DNA of 35,186 nt from Brachionus plicatilis (Eukaryota > Rotifera > Eurotatoria > Ploima > Brachionidae). Both the position numbers and the translations under genes were made by a program. The notes under the pieces were generated by a model, which made no database searches, was not told the DNA's origin, and saw nothing but the letters and a program-made list of their open reading frames with translations. The stretch covers positions 11,520 to 46,705 of the forward strand of contig QEOQ01000566.1 in NCBI GenBank assembly GCA_010279815.1, in the 5' to 3' direction. Shown in pieces: positions 1 to 8,335 of the stretch (position 1 is its first letter; every line of letters starts with the position of its first letter).

Positions 1-16
1 TTCTTACGGTCAGGAT

Positions 17-2338
17 TTAAAAACTTGGATTATTCTCGTGTAAGTACACTTTTACTAATAGTTTTAATTCTCGTGATCTTTCTTCTATGTTATCTAGGCA
101 GAATTTAATCGATTCGCAAATTCCATTTTTGCTAAGTTTCTTATCTTCTTTTTTTATTTGTTTAATCTTGTCTTCAAGGGTTTCTTTAGTTATTGGTTCG
201 TCTAATCCAATAATTTCCTTTAATTCACTAATAAATTTGTTAATTCTGTTGTTTTTTGTTTCATTTGATTTAAATATTCTCAACGTAAAATCGTTAGCGA
301 GAACTCTCTTAGCAAATCCTAGTTTTAGTTTTTTTATTTTTGACACTATAGGTTCTATATTCAGTGCATAAAGTAGGTTCGTCGTTCTTGATCTTTTTCC
401 GAGGAACAGCATTTGTTTGATCATTAAGCCTTCCATAGTTTGAATTTTTGTCCTTTCAGATTTACTAATAGTACAGTTTTCTAGGCCGTAATACATTATT
501 GGTCTTACGTATGTTTTGAATAAGTGTGCCTTAAGTTGGGGACTAATATGTTTGCTACAAATATCTAGGTTGGTTTTAAGTAGGTAGAAAGCTCTCCAGG
601 TGCTAAGTCTTCTTTCTCGTAGATGCTCTTTACTGTAATGTTTACCGTCTACCCACACACCAAGGTATTTTAATTTTCTTACCCATTCGATTTCTTCTCC
701 ACAGAGCTTGAGACTGGTCTCATCTTGCTTTGTTCCATTTATACGCATTATTTGGGTTTTTGTGGGATTGAATTTGATTTCAGTTTTGATTCCGAAAGTT
801 TCACATATTTTTAGTACTTTTTCCAATTTTTTGACCGAGTCTGTCATAATTAATAAGTCGTCAGCATACATCAGTATTCCTGTTTTTATTCCGTCTATGT
901 CTGTTATTAGTTCTGTGCTCATAATTTCATTAATTAGATCTTCAACGTATATTGAAAATAGCTTCGGAGAGAGGGGTCCGCCTTGTTTTACACCGATTGA
1001 CGTTTTGAAAATTGAGGATATTTGATCTTTATTTTGGACAAACGCAAGCGACTCTTCATAGTAGCTTTTTAAGACCCTCCAAATCTCAGGATCAATTTTG
1101 CCAATCATGTTTTTTAACATGATTTCTCTGATTACTTTATCGAACGCTTTGCTGGCGTCAATTGCACAGATAAATAACTTTTTTTTACGAGCCTTATAGT
1201 ATTCTATAGTTTCGGTCAAGGTATAAATTCCATGATTTGTTGAGCTCTTTACTTTAAAGCCGAACTGTGTCTGAGGATCACTATGTTTTCTTTCCAATCT
1301 ATGAAGGATGTATTTTTCAAACAAATTCGCAATGGTGTCAGATATTGTGATAGGTCTTGTGTTATTAATTTCGTTATTTGGACCGTTGTTATTCTTTAGA
1401 ATTGGGAGTAATTTACCAACATTAAATAGATATGGTAATTGATTGTATTTAATCATTGTCTCGAATATTTTTGCTATTATTATCGAAAGTTCATCGATAC
1501 AACCATATTTAAACATTTCATTGCATGTGTCGCCAAAGCCACTTGATTTACCGTTGGGAAGTTCCTTAATTATTTTTTTAATGTCATTAGAATCTACTTT
1601 TATTAAATCGATGTTCAATGTATCATTTATCTTTTTTTCATAATCATTTATTTCGTTTAATGTATCGTTTTGTTGGTTTTTATCGCCAGTCTTGTTCCTA
1701 TCATTAAAAAGATTCTCGAAATTCTGTTTCAATACGTCTATTTCTACATTAACACTCTCATCATGTTTTCTAATTCTTTTCATCTCTTTCCAAAATTTGT
1801 TTTTGTTTGTATGAAACAGTGTTTCAATGTTTTTGGTAGCGATATCTTCAATGGTTTTTACTTTTTCTCTCTGTTTCGATCTGAATTTGTTTTTATTGAT
1901 TCTAAGTTGATTCTCTAATTCTTCAGATTTAAAATCACTATCTCTCCATTTGAGGTAAGTATCATTCAGTTTGTGTTTAAGGTTTTTCATCTTGTCGTCC
2001 CACCATTTCTTTGATTTAACGTGTTTGTTGTTTTGTTTTATTTTGTTCTTGGAGGATGTTAGTTCCACGATTGCGTCTCGCATTGAGCTAGCTATTTCAT
2101 TAAGTGTTTTTGTCAGGGTGATTTTAGAATTATTTTTTAAATTCCCATTTAAGGTCGTAAGTATGTGTTTGTTGTCAAGTTTTGATTTTAGCAGGTTAGA
2201 ATATGCCATTTGGTAATCCGTGTCATGCCAATTTGTTTTCTTAGTTGGTTGTGTTTTTTTATGCTTATAAAGATTACTTTTGTCACTGTCGAATTTTAAA
2301 TTTTTAAGGTCGATTTTAAGGTTGGTGTTCAGGTCCAT
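17..2338 (-). CDS. LINE-A reverse transcriptase (3' part of ORF2)
   Basis: The ATG at 2338 opens a 773-residue frame with a complete RT core: LPNGKSSGFGD (about 260-270), NTRPITISDTIANLFEK (about 326-342), motif A CAIDASKAFDKV (D394, D400), motif B GVKQGGPLSPKLF (about 449-461), motif C YADD (491-494), then NPTKTQIMRIN and KLKYLGVWVD. The long N-terminal part (1-250) is the lysine-rich linker that normally joins endonuclease to RT, so the natural polypeptide is EN-RT and this ATG is probably not a genuine start. The C-terminal 230 residues match the usual thumb and tail of these elements by position. The RT catalytic residues are all present and the frame has no internal stop, so decay is slight. 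Confidence 0.92.
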   Translation of the reverse strand: MDLNTNLKIDLKNLKFDSDKSNLYKHKKTQPTKKTNWHDTDYQMAYSNLLKSKLDNKHILTTLNGNLKNNSKITLTKTLNEIASSMRDAIVELTSSKNKIKQNNKHVKSKKWWDDKMKNLKHKLNDTYLKWRDSDFKSEELENQLRINKNKFRSKQREKVKTIEDIATKNIETLFHTNKNKFWKEMKRIRKHDESVNVEIDVLKQNFENLFNDRNKTGDKNQQNDTLNEINDYEKKINDTLNIDLIKVDSNDIKKIIKELPNGKSSGFGDTCNEMFKYGCIDELSIIIAKIFETMIKYNQLPYLFNVGKLLPILKNNNGPNNEINNTRPITISDTIANLFEKYILHRLERKHSDPQTQFGFKVKSSTNHGIYTLTETIEYYKARKKKLFICAIDASKAFDKVIREIMLKNMIGKIDPEIWRVLKSYYEESLAFVQNKDQISSIFKTSIGVKQGGPLSPKLFSIYVEDLINEIMSTELITDIDGIKTGILMYADDLLIMTDSVKKLEKVLKICETFGIKTEIKFNPTKTQIMRINGTKQDETSLKLCGEEIEWVRKLKYLGVWVDGKHYSKEHLRERRLSTWRAFYLLKTNLDICSKHISPQLKAHLFKTYVRPIMYYGLENCTISKSERTKIQTMEGLMIKQMLFLGKRSRTTNLLYALNIEPIVSKIKKLKLGFAKRVLANDFTLRIFKSNETKNNRINKFISELKEIIGLDEPITKETLEDKIKQIKKEDKKLSKNGICESIKFCLDNIEERSRELKLLVKVYLHENNPSF

Positions 2339-3131
2339 TGAGAATATTTATTTGCTCAATTTTATAAACCATGTTTTCGTTTTTTAGTACGTGGTCAATT
2401 CTACTTCTTGGATCTCTTGGTATGGTACTTTCATTTTTATTATTTGACATAAAAGTTTTGTTGTTTTTTTTTTGTTTGAAGGTGTAATCTGTTTTTTGAC
2501 AAAATAAATGGCTAATGACGATTAAGTTTTCACATTCTATCATTAGATTAAAAATTTCAGTAAAGTTAGATTTACGGTTTAAATCAGTGTTGAAATCACC
2601 CAATATACAAATTTCAGCAGTGCTATTTTTCGAGTATATTTTGTCAGTTATGTTTAAAATTTGGCTTATTAGAGCTTCGAATTTAACAACCGAGTCCGCT
2701 GGTCCTTCAAAATTCATATATACCCCTATAAGGTAAGTGTCATTTATTTGGCATAGCGATATTCGGTCTGATATAAACTCTACTAATGTTTTTTTAAAAA
2801 GATCTTTTTTTATTAGCCAGCCTGTACCGCCGTGAGGTCTTCCTACTGAATATTCAAGGGGCATTGAGGTCTTATGTACAAATTTAAAATTCTTATTTAG
2901 CACTTGCTTAGCTTGTTTTGCTGTTTTTAGCCAAGTTTCCTGGAGGAATATGATGTCAGATTCCTCAGTAAGTTCGTTTACATAATTTAAGTTTCCGAGC
3001 AGGTTTTTACAGTTGAGCGTACAGATGCTAATTTTCTCGTATTGTGGTTCTTTATGGATTATTTGTTTTTGTGTAGGTTCACTCGGTGTAGTCAGACAAT
3101 TCATTGGAGGTATTATTTCGTAATTTGTCAA
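2316..3131 (-). CDS. LINE-A apurinic/apyrimidinic-like endonuclease domain (5' half of ORF2)
   Basis: This frame gives 271 residues with the ordered motifs of the exonuclease-endonuclease-phosphatase fold: TLNC (N40), LQETWL (E65), GRPHGGTGWLI (about 97-107), GVYMNF (Y138), LGDFNTD (D179, N181) and SRIDHVL (D246, H247). In LINEs this domain nicks the target DNA to prime reverse transcription. The codon at 3131 is TTG; the first ATG is at 3104, and the frame is in fact open without interruption from just after the ORF1 UAG at 3168. The C-terminal Ser-Asp-His motif expected shortly after NGPE is absent, because the frame stops at 2316 where the RT frame begins. I read this as a small deletion or frameshift at the endonuclease/RT boundary that removed the catalytic His. 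Confidence 0.85.
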   Translation of the reverse strand: MTNYEIIPPMNCLTTPSEPTQKQIIHKEPQYEKISICTLNCKNLLGNLNYVNELTEESDIIFLQETWLKTAKQAKQVLNKNFKFVHKTSMPLEYSVGRPHGGTGWLIKKDLFKKTLVEFISDRISLCQINDTYLIGVYMNFEGPADSVVKFEALISQILNITDKIYSKNSTAEICILGDFNTDLNRKSNFTEIFNLMIECENLIVISHLFCQKTDYTFKQKKNNKTFMSNNKNESTIPRDPRSRIDHVLKNENMVYKIEQINILNGPEHQP

Positions 3132-3159
3132 TGGAATTTGTGGTTCTAAGGTTAATTGT

Positions 3160-3176
3160 TCTATTTGCTATTGTTT
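3160..3176 (-). promoter_or_regulatory. Candidate stop-codon readthrough site between ORF1 and ORF2 of LINE-A
   Basis: The ORF1 stop (3170-3168) reads CAA UAG CAA AUA GAA on the minus strand. The frame continues open for 12 codons into the endonuclease ORF with no frame change. UAG followed by CAR and a pyrimidine-rich triplet is the known leaky context of tobamoviruses and related viruses (CAR-YYA). Here the third triplet is AUA, one base off the consensus. Readthrough would fuse ORF1 to the endonuclease. The alternative is independent initiation at the first ATG of the second frame, at 3104. Confidence 0.4.
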
Positions 3177-3791
3177 TTTGGGTTGAGAGTCAATTTTCTT
3201 AATTCTGCGAACTGAGTTGTTTCGAATCGCCCACCGAAACTCACTATCAGTTCCTTCTTGTTCGTTTTTTTGTTTTCTCTCATCTCTTAGGATTTTTTGT
3301 TCAAGTCGTTCTGCTGGTGTAAGGTCTGGGTTTACAAATGTGTAGCGGTATTTAAGATTGTTTCTGAGTTCTTTTGTTTGTCTTAAAACGTTAAGTTTTG
3401 TCTCTTCTGAGTCCATTTTGATCAAAATCGGGCCTGGTTTATTACTGTTCGTTTTTGATTTGATTCTGACAATACTCTTTACTTTATTTCTGTTAATTTT
3501 CATTGTATCTAAGATCTCCTTAACTTTATCATCATCATCTATTTTCTTCTTTTTTTCGTCCTGTTCTTTTGATTCTTCAATTCCAATTATTACTAAATTT
3601 CTTTTTCGTCGTTCTCGTTCGTTCATTTCATTCGTTACGGCGGCCATAGCTTCAACTGCTTCTATTTTTTGTAAAGTTTTCTCTTGCGGTTCAGGTGTTT
3701 CACTTGTGTCTTGTCCTTTCTTGAAGAGACTAGACCAACTCATCATGGGTCTTTCGTTTTTTTCCACATGCTCAACCTTTTGGTTTAGCAT
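3168..3791 (-). CDS. LINE-A ORF1 protein (nucleic-acid-binding, coiled-coil N-terminus)
   Basis: The frame from the ATG at 3791 gives 207 residues. It is lysine- and glutamate-rich. It contains a strand-like NLVIIGIEES segment after a basic RRKRN run (about residues 62-76), a middle part with KSIVRIKSK and PGPILIKM, and a VNPDLTPAERL segment near residue 153. This pattern (RRM-like core plus C-terminal basic domain) is typical of LINE ORF1 proteins, which coat the RNA and act as chaperones in the retrotransposition particle. The frame stays open upstream to 3884; the additional residues and the start of the ORF (ENKKLKELIQMLNQKV) have leucine-zipper spacing, so the true N-terminus is probably longer and lost by truncation. 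The ORF ends in UAG, and the next ORF continues in the same frame after 36 bases. Confidence 0.75.
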   Translation of the reverse strand: MLNQKVEHVEKNERPMMSWSSLFKKGQDTSETPEPQEKTLQKIEAVEAMAAVTNEMNERERRKRNLVIIGIEESKEQDEKKKKIDDDDKVKEILDTMKINRNKVKSIVRIKSKTNSNKPGPILIKMDSEETKLNVLRQTKELRNNLKYRYTFVNPDLTPAERLEQKILRDERKQKNEQEGTDSEFRWAIRNNSVRRIKKIDSQPKKQ

Positions 3792-3884
3792 TTGGATAAG
3801 TTCTTTTAGTTTTTTGTTCTCAATAATTAGACCTTCGATTACTCGGTCTTGTTCGTTTTGGTGACTGAGAACTGCATTTAGGGT

Positions 3885-4241
3885 TTAGGTAAAAAAACCA
3901 AAATATGAAAAAGCTTTATGTATTTTTTACATTTTAAAAAATTTGTTCTTTAACAAACTGGATAAATAATATTTTTTATGATGTAACTTAAACTATGTTT
4001 GATTATTTTTTTATTTTTACTGGGCAGAAGAAGCTTCACTTTGAATGGACAGAATGCGCTCATTTCGAATGTTAGCCCGAGCCTTTTAAATTAATTTTTA
4101 AATAAAAATATCCTTAAAAAAAGCAGTGCGAAAAGTTAAGAAACGCTTGATTTTTTTAGCCTCTATTTTGTTTTAAACTTTCAAAAAATGGGATTAAAAT
4201 TTTGAGAAAATTTTTTTTCGGCTAAATTCTTTATTCACTTT
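3885..4241. other. AT-rich spacer, no gene seen
   Basis: It begins with a telomere-like TTTAGGGTTTAGG (3877-3889) at the LINE-A boundary. The rest is homopolymer-rich and stopped in all frames. Confidence 0.6.
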
Positions 4242-4749
4242 GATCTAAATTAAAATAAAAATCCATTCATTTGTTAATCATTCAAGTTTTTAAAATATGA
4301 AAAAATTTTGAAAAATGGCTCAATAAAATATTAAAAATACTTGAGGCAATTTCTTTCAGCTTATCAAACGTTCCAATGGACTTGGCACTTGTTTGGCAAT
4401 CGCCTTATCGAGCCAAGTCCATAAATTTTAAATTCAATTATGATCTGGACTGTTTGCAGGCCAAGATAAGACTTCAATTTTTTTGCTCTTCGAATCATTC
4501 TTTAACTTATCTGGCTCGATAGCAAGGGCCATTTTCTCGTTGGAATCTGAAAGACTTATCTTCTCTTAGCATATATATTGATGGACGTAAGTTATTTCCT
4601 AAGATATCAACATATCTCTGAGAAATAAACCTTGCGCCAAGTATATTAAAAAATTCCTAAATCATAATAGCATATACAGCACCAAATTCCAATAGAACCA
4701 CTTCCTTGCTTTATTGGTTAAATAATGCATTCTTTAATAAGGTTCTCTG
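4242..4749. repeat. Dispersed repeat R1, copy 1 (uninterrupted)
   Basis: About 508 bases starting at GATCTAAATT match 32341-32390 followed by 34401-34825 almost base for base (for example ATGATCTGGACT, GCTCTTCGAATCATTC, TAGAACCACTTCC). Copy 1 carries about 33 bases near 4501-4535 that are missing in copy 2. There is no convincing terminal inverted repeat, poly(A) tail or coding frame, so the class is unknown. Confidence 0.8.
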
Positions 4750-5353
4750 GTAGCGTCCAACCTATCTGAATTCATTTTTTTTTGTTGTATCCCTTAATGT
4801 TCTTTTATCACTGTATATCTTCATTTAGGTTTGTTCCATTATTGATCATCCAGTCAAAAACTTTTTCTAGTTTTTTATTGTGATTTAATTAGCAATGGTT
4901 TACGAAATGCATATTTCCATTCGAGTTTTCTTTCAACTAATCTTAGTCTTTCCAGAGATTCAAATGCTTTTTGGTAATTTGAAAATTTGCAATTATGTGC
5001 TAGGATGTTTTATGATGAAGTTCTATTTTTTTACCAAATGGACTGATTGGCGATCATCTTTCTAAGATGAAATCTTAGGTCTTTCAGATTTGAACGATTG
5101 CCGTGAATTAAAAAGCATAGACAGTAAATTGATTAATAATTGAGTATAATATTTAAAATGCTTTTAAGCCCCAATATTGATGGAAGAATTTTGAGACTAA
5201 TGCATTATGAATTAGTTTCAAATAAAATTTGGTCTTTTCATTTCTAATGTTTGGAAATATATATTCAAAATTTTTTTTATGTTTCTATGCATTTAATATT
5301 TTGAATTTTTTAACGGAATGTAATTTAAATTTATTTTTTATAATTGAAGAGCA
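4750..5353. other. Intergenic, upstream of receptor copy 1
   Basis: AT-rich DNA with no open frame or repeat that I recognise. It holds whatever promoter drives the gene starting at 5354; no TATA box can be singled out in such AT-rich sequence. Confidence 0.4.
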
Positions 5354-7594
5354 ATGATAAATTTAATTTTATTCATTTTAATTGCCAGAATATTTCCTGG
5401 AAATAGTGAATTAAACAGAATTTGTAAAACTTATAAAATTATAAAACAAACACCATTGTTTAATCTAGGATATTTATTAGATGTTAATATAAACTATCAG
5501 TTTAAAATTGGTATAAATTTCAATTGTTTTGACATTAATTTCTATAGTTATAATCTTAACATTTTACCGATAAAAATGATTACATTAGATTGTTCATTCA
5601 ATTTTCAAATGCCCATAATTAATTCTGATAGAGGAATTTGTTTAAACTTTATAAAAATTAATTCATTTGATTTAAATACTCGTTTTTTTTTTCATCTAAG
5701 TAAAAAAATTTTTATTTATTTTATTTATTTTTTTTATTCACAGTTTAAAATTTTATCAAATGGTAAAGAAAATTGTTTTATTGATGATACAGAAAACTTA
5801 CCTATTTTTTTTAAAGTATCAAATGTTGGATTTGGATTCAGCGTTCGCTATTTTGAACAAACATGTCCACTCATTTTTTCAAACTCAGACATTGATTTGC
5901 TTCAGATCTATGGTCTAACAAAAACTTTTTTAAAAAGAAATATACTTGGGTTTTCAACCATAAATGAAAAAATCAATTCATCTATTAAAAATTTAGAAAT
6001 TAAAGCCTACAAAATAGATTTGTTTGAAAGCATTTTTGATTCAAATGTATTTGAGAATGTTCATTATTCAGATTTAAAAGGTGAAATTAGAATAATTTCA
6101 ATCAATAAATTGAAAAAGCTTGAATCAATAGATATTAAATTAAACAATTTAATTGATTTTTTTTATTTTAATCGAAAAATGTTCAGCAAATTAGATTCCG
6201 ACGCTGAAGCTAAATTATGTTTGCTAACAATTTACAGAAGAAATTACGAATTCCCAGAAGAAGATATATGCTACTTTAAAAGTCTTTATTTCTTTAAAAA
6301 GATAAATGTAGAATACTATAGTAATTATCTTCCTTGTTCTTGCACTTTAATGCTTGTACTGAATTTAACTAAAACAGCAGATATGCCTATTTTTTTCCAA
6401 AAGTGTAACAAAATAACAAATGTTGAAAAATGCAAAATCGAGAGCAAATTAAATAAATGTGATTCTTCACTTTTTTCTAAAACTTCAAAATACTCTGCCG
6501 AAGATTTGATTTTTGATTCAGAAATCTTAAATTTTCTAACAATCTTTATGACACCAATATTTTCCATGACCGCAATCATAACCAATTTAATGAACCTAAA
6601 AATTCTATCAAATATTCCAAAAGATAAGTTTTCTGCTTCAAATAAACTAATGATTGTCAATAGCGTAATAAATTTGGTCTACTCTGTGATATATTGCATT
6701 CATTTGGTCAACAAATGTGTTTATGTGAATGGAATATTTTGTTCAGCAATTCTGCGAGAAAGATTTGTTCAGCTATTCGACATTATTTTTGTTGAGTTTC
6801 TATTGAGTGTTTTAAAGATATGGTCGAATGCATCAATCATTGGTATATCATGGCTAAGACTTAGTCTTTTGATCAAAGACAAACCATGGGTTAAAAGAAT
6901 AAGCAAATTTCAAGAAGAGAAATGGTCAAAAATATTTGTAATATGTTTTTTAGTGTCTAGTTTTATTATTTCTATGGATAAACTGTTTGTTGTTCGCGTG
7001 AATGAGCAATTTTTTGTGATGGACGAAACGGACTATGAGGAATTTCCGAACAAAAATACCTTTTTGCTTAATAGATTTCGTGATTTGGGACACCATTCTG
7101 TGGATGGTGTGCATTTTTTTGGAAAGAATGCCATGATTTTTTATGTTTTTTTCGTCTGCAACTTTATTCTAAATGATCTTTTAGTTTATTTTTTACTATT
7201 CGTGCTAGACATTTCAATTCTTTATTTTTTTCGCAATACAATCAAAGATAAAGACAATTTGGCATTAAAACTAAAAATGAATGAAAATAGTAAACTTAAA
7301 GGCGTTAAAATAAAAGTATATGCTACCATTTTTTTGAATCTAATGATTACTTTTATTTTAAAATTTGCTCACTTCGGAGTCTCGTTTTTTGTGTTTATAA
7401 AAAAATTACTTTCAAATGTAAGTGATTCAAATGTTTGCTTCTATTACAGTAGAGTTTGCTCAAATTATTTAGAATTTAGTGAACAATTTTATATCTTATC
7501 AAATACTTATTCCATTATTTTATTTAGAAATTTAAACAAAGACTTTAAGATATCTTTTGACAAAATCTTCAACATCTTTCAAAAAAGTCAATAA
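5354..7594 (+). CDS. Intronless 7TM (rhodopsin-like) receptor with leucine-rich-like ectodomain, copy 1
   Basis: A single 746-residue frame starts with a signal-peptide-like stretch (about 1-18). An ectodomain of about 370 residues follows, with paired cysteines and hydrophobic leucine/isoleucine periodicity (for example about 241-275), ending in a PCSCTL segment at about 327-332 that resembles an LRR C-terminal cap. Seven hydrophobic segments follow: about 391-417, 431-455, 472-505, 526-547, 592-626, 655-683 and 705-724. The loop before TM3 has a cysteine (GIFCSA). TM3 ends WLRLSLL in place of DRY, and TM7 has SNTYSIILF then RNLNKDFK in place of NPxxY plus helix 8. This suggests a divergent cell-surface receptor; the ligand is unknown. 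An AATAAA hexamer (7590-7595) overlaps the stop codon. It is nearly identical to the gene at 20287 except in the N-terminus and in the loop between TM4 and TM5. Confidence 0.85.
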   Translation: MINLILFILIARIFPGNSELNRICKTYKIIKQTPLFNLGYLLDVNINYQFKIGINFNCFDINFYSYNLNILPIKMITLDCSFNFQMPIINSDRGICLNFIKINSFDLNTRFFFHLSKKIFIYFIYFFYSQFKILSNGKENCFIDDTENLPIFFKVSNVGFGFSVRYFEQTCPLIFSNSDIDLLQIYGLTKTFLKRNILGFSTINEKINSSIKNLEIKAYKIDLFESIFDSNVFENVHYSDLKGEIRIISINKLKKLESIDIKLNNLIDFFYFNRKMFSKLDSDAEAKLCLLTIYRRNYEFPEEDICYFKSLYFFKKINVEYYSNYLPCSCTLMLVLNLTKTADMPIFFQKCNKITNVEKCKIESKLNKCDSSLFSKTSKYSAEDLIFDSEILNFLTIFMTPIFSMTAIITNLMNLKILSNIPKDKFSASNKLMIVNSVINLVYSVIYCIHLVNKCVYVNGIFCSAILRERFVQLFDIIFVEFLLSVLKIWSNASIIGISWLRLSLLIKDKPWVKRISKFQEEKWSKIFVICFLVSSFIISMDKLFVVRVNEQFFVMDETDYEEFPNKNTFLLNRFRDLGHHSVDGVHFFGKNAMIFYVFFVCNFILNDLLVYFLLFVLDISILYFFRNTIKDKDNLALKLKMNENSKLKGVKIKVYATIFLNLMITFILKFAHFGVSFFVFIKKLLSNVSDSNVCFYYSRVCSNYLEFSEQFYILSNTYSIILFRNLNKDFKISFDKIFNIFQKSQ

Positions 7595-8004
7595 ATTTGA
7601 TGAAATTAAAGCATTAATTCAAAATATCAATTGATTTTATAATTATTTTTATTTAATCAAGAAAATTGAAGTAAAATACAAACTAAAAAAGATTTTTTTC
7701 GAAGTTTTTTTACCAAATTATTTTTTCAGGTTTATCACTGAATAAAATTCTTCTTTAGTAAATAGAATATTCTAACAGATCATTAAAATTACATTAAGTA
7801 TTAAAATGCCACAAGGCTTTTTGATGAATTTTACAAAAATTTCTGTAAATTGTTTAAGGGCCCAAAAAGTGTCTTAGAGATACTTTTGAACAAGGAAAAA
7901 AATTCTGATAAAATTTATAAATAATCAAAAATGCTTTTCCAGTTATCCTTTTTTAATTTTAGTGAATTGATTTCTGAACATGTGTTATAAAAGAGATTTT
8001 TTGA
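7595..8004. repeat. Intergenic spacer duplicated between the two receptor units
   Basis: The first bases (to about 7655) match the 3' flank of copy 2 (22514-22595), including TTTGATGAAATTAAA. The part 7658-7880 matches 24297-24520 (for example ACTAAAAAAGATTTTTTT, GCCACAAGG, GGCCCAAAAA). The spacer therefore belongs to a segmental duplication that is interrupted by about 1.7 kb in the second unit. Confidence 0.75.
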
Positions 8005-8335
8005 AAACTTTAAAGATGCATTTGAATTTTTTTTTTTTTAAATATTTTTTAGATTTATTAAGATTAAAAAGTAAAATTGTAAAAGCTTTTGGAATAAAAA
8101 AAATTCACTAAATTCAAGAATACTTTAACAAATAAAACTTAAATAAAAACTAATGCTCAATCTGTCTGGATTTTTGGATAGTAATTTTTTGAAATGATAA
8201 TCAAATAAATCGAAAAGTGAAATGATTTCAAAAAAAAATTTCTAAATTAAATTTACAATCACAGTACTCGAGATTCTTGAATCAAAAATATCAATTAATT
8301 CTCTTGCTCTATCATCAACTTGATTTTTTTTTCAA
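8005..8335 (-). pseudogene. Relic of the C-terminal end of a copy-3-type receptor
   Basis: The plus strand here matches 25079-25424, the 3' end of the minus-strand receptor copy 3 (shared blocks include ACAATCACAGTACTCGAG, GCTCTATCATCAACTTGA and GGATAGTAATTTTTTGAA). Read on the minus strand it begins NQVDDRARELIDIFDSR, as in copy 3, but a TAG follows where copy 3 has Phe in NLIFIF, and further stops occur. Homology ends near 8335, so the upstream five TM helices and the ectodomain are gone. Its tail-to-tail position beside copy 1 mirrors the copy 2/copy 3 pair. Confidence 0.75.

Larger units (their letters stand above)
17..3884 (-). mobile_element. LINE-A: non-LTR retrotransposon, ORF1 + AP endonuclease + reverse transcriptase, 3' end outside window
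   Basis: Three consecutive minus-strand reading frames have the order ORF1, endonuclease, reverse transcriptase, which is the standard layout of an APE-type LINE. The RT stop codon is at 17-19, so the 3' UTR and tail lie beyond the window start. The ORF1 frame is open up to 3884 without an ATG before 3791, and recognisable coding sequence ends there, so the copy may be 5'-truncated near 3885-3890. The endonuclease and RT are in different frames with a 23-base overlap, so this copy is probably not fully functional. The clade (CR1, Jockey or R1 group) cannot be settled by eye. Confidence 0.9.

Noticed and set aside
87..2216. Several plus-strand frames opposite the LINE-A RT
   Set aside because: Hydrophobic shadow frames of the lysine/asparagine-rich RT gene.
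6325..6660. 111-codon antisense frame within receptor copy 1, also present at 21258-21593 in copy 2
   Set aside because: It persists only because the sense genes are nearly identical; no independent evidence for an antisense gene.
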